Origin: Streptomyces sp. NBC_00223
GTDB lineage: Bacteria > Actinomycetota > Actinomycetes > Streptomycetales > Streptomycetaceae
NCBI RefSeq assembly: GCF_036199905.1
Contig: NZ_CP108109.1
Location: 434,001 to 498,000 of the forward strand
Length of the DNA stretch: 64,000 nucleotides
Reading direction: 5' to 3'
The notes beneath the pieces were generated by a model. That model was given only the letters and a program-made list of their open reading frames with translations, did no database searches and was not told the origin of the DNA. Shown here one piece after another: positions 60,116 through 64,000 of this stretch (position 1 is the stretch's first letter; every line of letters starts with the position of its first letter). A program made the translations under genes and the position numbers.

Positions 60116-61590
60116 CCGGCCCGACCCTCCCTCCCCCTCCGCCCGGCCCGGCGCCGGGTGAAAGCCCCGGCCCGGGGGCCGGCGTCGCGCCGGACACCGG
60201 GTTGCTGTCACCCGTGCGGGCCGGAACCCCGGTGGAGGCGGCGGTCGACGACGCCGCCTGGCTGCGGGCGATGCTCGACGCCGAGGCGGCCCTCGCCCGC
60301 GCCCAGGCGCGGCTGGGCACGGTCCCGGAGGCGGCCGCCCGCGCGATCACCGAGGCGGCCGCCGCGTTCCCGCCCGACCCGCGTCCCCTCGCGCTGACCG
60401 CGCGGGAGACCGCCAACCCGGTCGTGGGCCTGGTCCAGGCGCTGACCCGCGCGGTCGCCGAACGCGCTCCGGACGCCGCCGAGTACGTGCACCGCGGCTC
60501 CACCAGCCAGGACATCTTCGACACCGGCGCCATGCTGGTCGCCTCGCGGGCGCTGCGCGTCGTCCGCGCGGACCTGGCCCGCGCGGCCGACGCCCTGGCC
60601 CGGCTGGCCGCCGACCACCGCGACACCACCATGGCCGGCCGTACCCTCGCGCTGCACGCGGTGCCCACCACCTTCGGTCTCAAGGCGGCCGGCTGGCGCG
60701 CGCTGGTGCTGGACGCGCTGGACCGTACCGACCGGCTCGTGGCGAGCGGGCTGCCCGTGGCCCTGGGCGGCGCCGCCGGCACCAGCGCCGGGTATCTGGA
60801 GTACGCCGACCTGGAGGCCGCCGGCCGCTCCGCCACCGGTCCCGGCCCCCGCGCGGACGGCGGTGTCTACCTCGACCGCCTCACCGACGCCTTCGCCGAG
60901 GAGACCGGGCTGGCCCGCCCCACCCTGCCCTGGCACTCCCTGCGCACCCCCCTTGCCGACCTCGGTGCCGTACTGGCCTTCACCACCGGGGCCCTGGGCA
61001 AGATCGCCGTCGACGTGCAGACCCTGGCCCGTACCGAGATCGGGGAACTCGCCGAGCCCGGACCGGCCGGGCGCGGGGTGTCCTCGGCCATGCCGCACAA
61101 GCGCAATCCCGTCCTGGCCGCGCTGATCCGCAGCGCCGCGCTCCAGGTGCCCGCGTACGCGACGGTGCTGACGCAGTCCCTGCTCACCGAGGACGAGCGG
61201 TCCGGCGGGGTCTGGCAGGCGGAGTGGCAGCCGCTGCGCGAGTGTCTGCGGCTGACCGGCGGCGCCGCGCACACGGCGGTCGAACTCCTGGAGGGTCTGG
61301 AGGTCCGGGTCGACCGCATGCGGCACAACCTCGGTCTGACCGGCGGCCAGATCGTCGCCGAACGGCTCGCCGCCCGCCTCACCCCGCTGCTCGGCCGGCT
61401 GCCCGCCCGGCAGTTGCTCACCCGGGCCTCCGCGCTGGCCGCCAGGGACGGCCGCCCGCTCGGCGACGTCCTGGCCGAGGACGCGGAGATCAAGGGCACG
61501 CTGTCGGCCGCCGAACTGGACGCCCTGCTCGACCCGGCGGGCTACACCGGCGCGGCGGGCCCCCTGGTGGACCGCGCCCTGCGTCCCTGA
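60112..61590 (+). CDS. CreD-like nitrosuccinate lyase (fumarase/aspartase superfamily)
   Basis: A 492-residue lyase. T131-S-Q-D134 in HRGSTSQDIFDTGAMLVASR and the flexible signature loop GVSSAMPHKRNPVLAALIRS (about 321-340) define the superfamily; the C-terminal domain resembles 3-carboxymuconate cycloisomerase. CreD homologues split nitrosuccinate into fumarate and nitrous acid. Alternatives are adenylosuccinate lyase or PcaB, but no other purine or protocatechuate gene is here. It is translationally coupled to the flavoprotein gene. The first 35 residues are Pro-rich. Confidence 0.83.
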   Translation: MTGPTLPPPPPGPAPGESPGPGAGVAPDTGLLSPVRAGTPVEAAVDDAAWLRAMLDAEAALARAQARLGTVPEAAARAITEAAAAFPPDPRPLALTARETANPVVGLVQALTRAVAERAPDAAEYVHRGSTSQDIFDTGAMLVASRALRVVRADLARAADALARLAADHRDTTMAGRTLALHAVPTTFGLKAAGWRALVLDALDRTDRLVASGLPVALGGAAGTSAGYLEYADLEAAGRSATGPGPRADGGVYLDRLTDAFAEETGLARPTLPWHSLRTPLADLGAVLAFTTGALGKIAVDVQTLARTEIGELAEPGPAGRGVSSAMPHKRNPVLAALIRSAALQVPAYATVLTQSLLTEDERSGGVWQAEWQPLRECLRLTGGAAHTAVELLEGLEVRVDRMRHNLGLTGGQIVAERLAARLTPLLGRLPARQLLTRASALAARDGRPLGDVLAEDAEIKGTLSAAELDALLDPAGYTGAAGPLVDRALRP

Positions 61591-61765
61591 CCCCGCTTTC
61601 CCGACCCCGGCCCGCGTCGTTCCTCCGGTCCCTGATCCCCGTCGCCCGCGACCCCGCACGGAACCGCCCCGACTGCTGAGGCCGCGCCGAAGGCGGCTCT
61701 CATCCGGCCGTCCCCACGCCACGGAAGGAAGCGCGACGGCGGGCCGGACGTCGCCCACCCCACCC
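61591..61765. other. short gap before the DAHP synthase gene
   Basis: No gene. GGAAGGAAGC at 61722-61731 is too far from the ATG at 61766 to be its ribosome binding site. Confidence 0.3.
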
Positions 61766-63007
61766 ATGACCGTCACCGAAGCGGGCTCACCGGATCTGCG
61801 GCCCGTCCCCGGCGCGCAGCAGCCCCGCTGGCCCGACCCCTTGGCGCTGCGCCGGGTCCTCGCCGACCTCGCGGCCGCCCCGCCGCTGACCTCGCCCGCG
61901 CGCAGCGACCGGCTGCGCGAGCGCCTGGCGGCCGTGGCCCGCGGTGAGGCGTTCCTGCTCCAGGGCGGGGACTGCGCGGAGACCTTCGACGGCAACGGCC
62001 CCGAGCGGGTGCGCGGCAAGCTGCGGACCCTGCGGGAGATGGCCGGTGTGCTCACCGCGGCCACGGGCGTGCCGGTGGTGCGGGTCGGGCGGATCGCCGG
62101 GCAGTACGCCAAGCCGCGGTCCGCGCCGACCGAGACCCGCGGCGGGCTGACCCTGCCCTCCTACCGGGGCGACGCGGTCAACGGCCCGGACTTCACCGCG
62201 TCGGCCCGCACCCCCGACCCCGGGCGGCTGCGGCGGATGTACGACGCCTCAGCGGAGACGATGAGTGTGCTGCGGGCGCTGTCCCCGGACGGCGGGCCCG
62301 GCCCGGGGCGGGCCGTACCGGACGACCTCGCCCAGGACGCGGCGGACGCGGAGTTGTTCACCAGCCACGAGGCACTGCTCCTGGAGTACGAGCACGCCCT
62401 GACCCGGATCGCCTCCGGCACCGGCCGCCCGTACGGGCTGTCCGGGCACATGCTGTGGATCGGCGAGCGGACCCGGGGGCTCGACGGCGAGCACATCGCG
62501 TTCGCCGCGCGGATCGGCAACCCGGTCGGGGTCAAGCTCGGGCCGACCGCGACCGCCGACGAGGCCCTCGCGCTGATCGACCGGATCGATCCTCGGCGTG
62601 AACCGGGCCGGCTCACCCTGATCACGCGCATGGGCGCCGACCGGGTGCGCGATCTGCTGCCCGGTCTGGTCGAGAAGGTCACGGCCTGCGGCGCCAGGGT
62701 GGTGTGGGTCTGCGACCCGATGCACGGCAACACCGTCCAGGCCCCCACCGGCCACAAGACCCGCGTGTACGACACGGTGCTCGACGAGATCCGGGGCTTC
62801 TTCGAGGTCCACCGCGCGCTGGGCACCCACCCCGGCGGCGTCCATCTGGAACTCACCGGCGAGGACGTCACCGAGTGCGTCGGCGGCCCGGAAGGGCTCG
62901 GCTTCGCCGACCTCCCGCTGCGGTACGAGACCGCCTGCGACCCCCGGCTCAATCGCGCCCAGGCGCGCGAACTGTCCCACGCGGTGGCCGAGTTACTGGC
63001 CGGCTGA
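61766..63007 (+). CDS. class II DAHP synthase
   Basis: A 413-residue class II (plant-type) 3-deoxy-D-arabino-heptulosonate 7-phosphate synthase: FLLQGGDCAETFDGNG with metal ligand C70, VVRVGRIAGQYAKPRSAPTE, GLSGHMLWIGERTRGLDGEH, VGVKLGPTA, VVWVCDPMHGNTVQAP, GGVHLELTGEDVTECVGG. It commits carbon to chorismate. Secondary-metabolite copies of this type, as in phenazine loci, are feedback-insensitive and lack the N-terminal regulatory segment; this one is shorter than the primary enzyme of about 450 residues. Last gene of the plus-strand operon. Confidence 0.93.
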   Translation: MTVTEAGSPDLRPVPGAQQPRWPDPLALRRVLADLAAAPPLTSPARSDRLRERLAAVARGEAFLLQGGDCAETFDGNGPERVRGKLRTLREMAGVLTAATGVPVVRVGRIAGQYAKPRSAPTETRGGLTLPSYRGDAVNGPDFTASARTPDPGRLRRMYDASAETMSVLRALSPDGGPGPGRAVPDDLAQDAADAELFTSHEALLLEYEHALTRIASGTGRPYGLSGHMLWIGERTRGLDGEHIAFAARIGNPVGVKLGPTATADEALALIDRIDPRREPGRLTLITRMGADRVRDLLPGLVEKVTACGARVVWVCDPMHGNTVQAPTGHKTRVYDTVLDEIRGFFEVHRALGTHPGGVHLELTGEDVTECVGGPEGLGFADLPLRYETACDPRLNRAQARELSHAVAELLAG

Positions 63008-63076
63008 ACGCGATCCGGCGACCGCGCGGAGGACTCGCGCCCGGGAGAACGCCGTCTCCCGGGCGGCAGCCCGTCC

Positions 63077-63928
63077 TCAGCCCTGGTGGGCGAACCCGGT
63101 CCGCCACGTGGTGTGCGCGGGCGTCCATCCCAGGCTCCGCGCCTTGGCGTTGACGGCCCCGCGCTCCCAGCCCGCGCCGCCCTCCGACGGCTCGGGCACG
63201 GCCAGGCCCAGGGCCGCGGCCAGCGCGGGCACCCACTCCCGGGCGGCCGCGGGCTCGTCGTCCACGACGTTGACCGGGCCGCTCGGCCAGCCCAGCGCGA
63301 GTACGGCGGCCCGGGCGGCGTCCTCGACGTGCACGAAGGAGGAGACGCCGGAGTGGGCGGGCAGCGCGCCGTCCGCGAGCTTGCCGGCCATCAGACCGCC
63401 GGGCGCGTACCAGGTGCCGGGGCCGTAGAAGGTCCCGTACCGCAGGACGACATGCTCCTCGATCTCCGCCGCCGCGTCCTCCAGGGCGACGATGCCGCCG
63501 ACGCTGGTCGCGCGGGGGTCGGGCGCGCCGGTGTCCAGCGGGGTCGTCTCGTCGGCGGGGACGCCGCCCTCCTCGTACGCCCAGGAGATGGACTGGGCGA
63601 CGATCCGCCGCACTCCGGCCTTCTTCGCCGCGTCCACCAGGTTGCGGGTGCCCTCGCGGCGGATACGGGCGTTGTCGACGGGGTTGCCGCCGGCCAGCGA
63701 GGTCAGCTGGTGGACGACGACCTCGGGGGCGGCGGCGGTCAGGGCGTCGGCCACCGCGTCGCGGTCGAAGACGTCGAGCCGTACTCCTTCGGCGCCGTGG
63801 GCGTGCAGGTCCTCCACCCCCTCGGCCGTACGGGTACCGCCCGTGACCTGGTGCCCGGCCTCGACCAGGAGCGGCACGAGCAGCCGCCCCACGGCCCCGG
63901 TGCCTCCAGCGACGAAGATGCGCGTCAT
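63077..63928 (-). CDS. NAD(P)-dependent epimerase/dehydratase-type protein (extended SDR)
   Basis: A 283-residue extended SDR: IFVAGGTGAVGRLLVPLLVE (N-terminal nucleotide-binding G-x-x-G-x-x-G), VVHQLTSLAGG, RIVAQSISWAYEEGG, and C-terminal VSSFVHVEDAARAAVLALGW. The usual Y-x-x-x-K is not obvious: the region reads ATSVGGIVALEDAAAEIE, so catalysis may be absent. Atypical SDRs of this kind bind NAD(P) or act as reductases. Convergent with the DAHP synthase gene, probably not part of the cluster. Confidence 0.82.
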   Translation of the reverse strand: MTRIFVAGGTGAVGRLLVPLLVEAGHQVTGGTRTAEGVEDLHAHGAEGVRLDVFDRDAVADALTAAAPEVVVHQLTSLAGGNPVDNARIRREGTRNLVDAAKKAGVRRIVAQSISWAYEEGGVPADETTPLDTGAPDPRATSVGGIVALEDAAAEIEEHVVLRYGTFYGPGTWYAPGGLMAGKLADGALPAHSGVSSFVHVEDAARAAVLALGWPSGPVNVVDDEPAAAREWVPALAAALGLAVPEPSEGGAGWERGAVNAKARSLGWTPAHTTWRTGFAHQG

Positions 63929-64000
63929 CGATTCTCCAAAAAGCGCTGCGTGAAAAGGGAGTCGTGAAAGGGAGTGTCGGACAGGTGGTTCAGTCGTGCG
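63929..64000. other. window end
   Basis: Upstream region of the SDR gene; nothing else seen. Confidence 0.3.

Noticed and set aside
53748..60211. Several frames of over 600 codons on the minus strand opposite the biosynthetic operon
   Set aside because: All lie opposite strongly conserved enzymes and consist of Gly/Val/Arg/Gln-rich sequence typical of antisense frames in Streptomyces.
60112..61590. Adenylosuccinate lyase or PcaB for the lyase gene
   Set aside because: The superfamily motifs fit, but the translational overlap with a CreE-like flavoprotein makes a CreD-type role more likely.
1..64000. tRNA, rRNA, riboswitch or CRISPR features
   Set aside because: No cloverleaf-like, rRNA-like or regularly spaced repeat sequence was recognised on either strand; a covariance-model scan was not possible here.

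Overview
The window is high-GC DNA with Streptomyces-type gene content: DUF397/DUF5753/ATP-binding regulatory triads, SMI1/KNR4 immunity genes, GTG starts, tight ATGA/GTGA overlaps and many small secreted proteins. I place it in Streptomyces or a close relative by inference. No rRNA, tRNA or CRISPR array was seen.

Layout. 0-9.2 kb is a loose mix of VOC proteins, a frameshifted TOPRIM gene, small secreted proteins (crystallin-like, EF-hand), a headless MerR gene, a VapBC-like toxin-antitoxin pair and a dienelactone-hydrolase-like gene, with several gene remnants. 9.2-16.1 kb holds a small peptide gene with a two-copy repeat and a complete-looking lasso peptide cluster without a visible transporter: precursor A (14376-14507), asparagine-synthetase-like C, RRE protein B1, protease B2 and a PIMT-like methyltransferase, with a divergent regulator at 14649. 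The precursor core GSNNFDTADDTQYVKSQDD has a D-T pair inside the predicted ring, so an aspartimide-modified lasso peptide is predicted. 16.4-27.5 kb carries a VanZ-like protein, a WhiJ-type regulatory triad, an SDR/MarR divergent pair, a peptidase E, a GT39-like membrane enzyme and a P-loop gene with a frameshifted second copy. 27.7-31.9 kb encodes a very large secreted protein (HExxH metalloprotease, DUF4434-like, Fn3 and discoidin-like regions) coupled to a lipoprotein gene.

32-47 kb is accessory DNA: a decayed MFS gene, three SMI1/KNR4-type genes, recombinase and other remnants, and a three-gene operon of unknown function (42871 to 37688, minus strand) whose central NTPase gene is split by an IS3-family element (40588-42157). 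GNAT, peptidase S51 and lipoprotein genes follow.

47.6-63.0 kb looks like one divergent biosynthetic locus. Leftward is paaABCDE, the CoA-dependent aromatic ring epoxidase. Rightward is an adenylating enzyme, a hotdog thioesterase, an aminobenzoate-CoA ligase, a fused anthranilate-synthase-type TrpEG, a CreE-like flavoprotein, a CreD-like lyase and a class II DAHP synthase. CreE and CreD homologues make nitrous acid from aspartate, so the locus appears to combine dedicated anthranilate supply, nitrite supply, CoA activation and ring epoxidation. This and the lasso cluster are the most interesting parts of the window. The window ends with an extended SDR gene.
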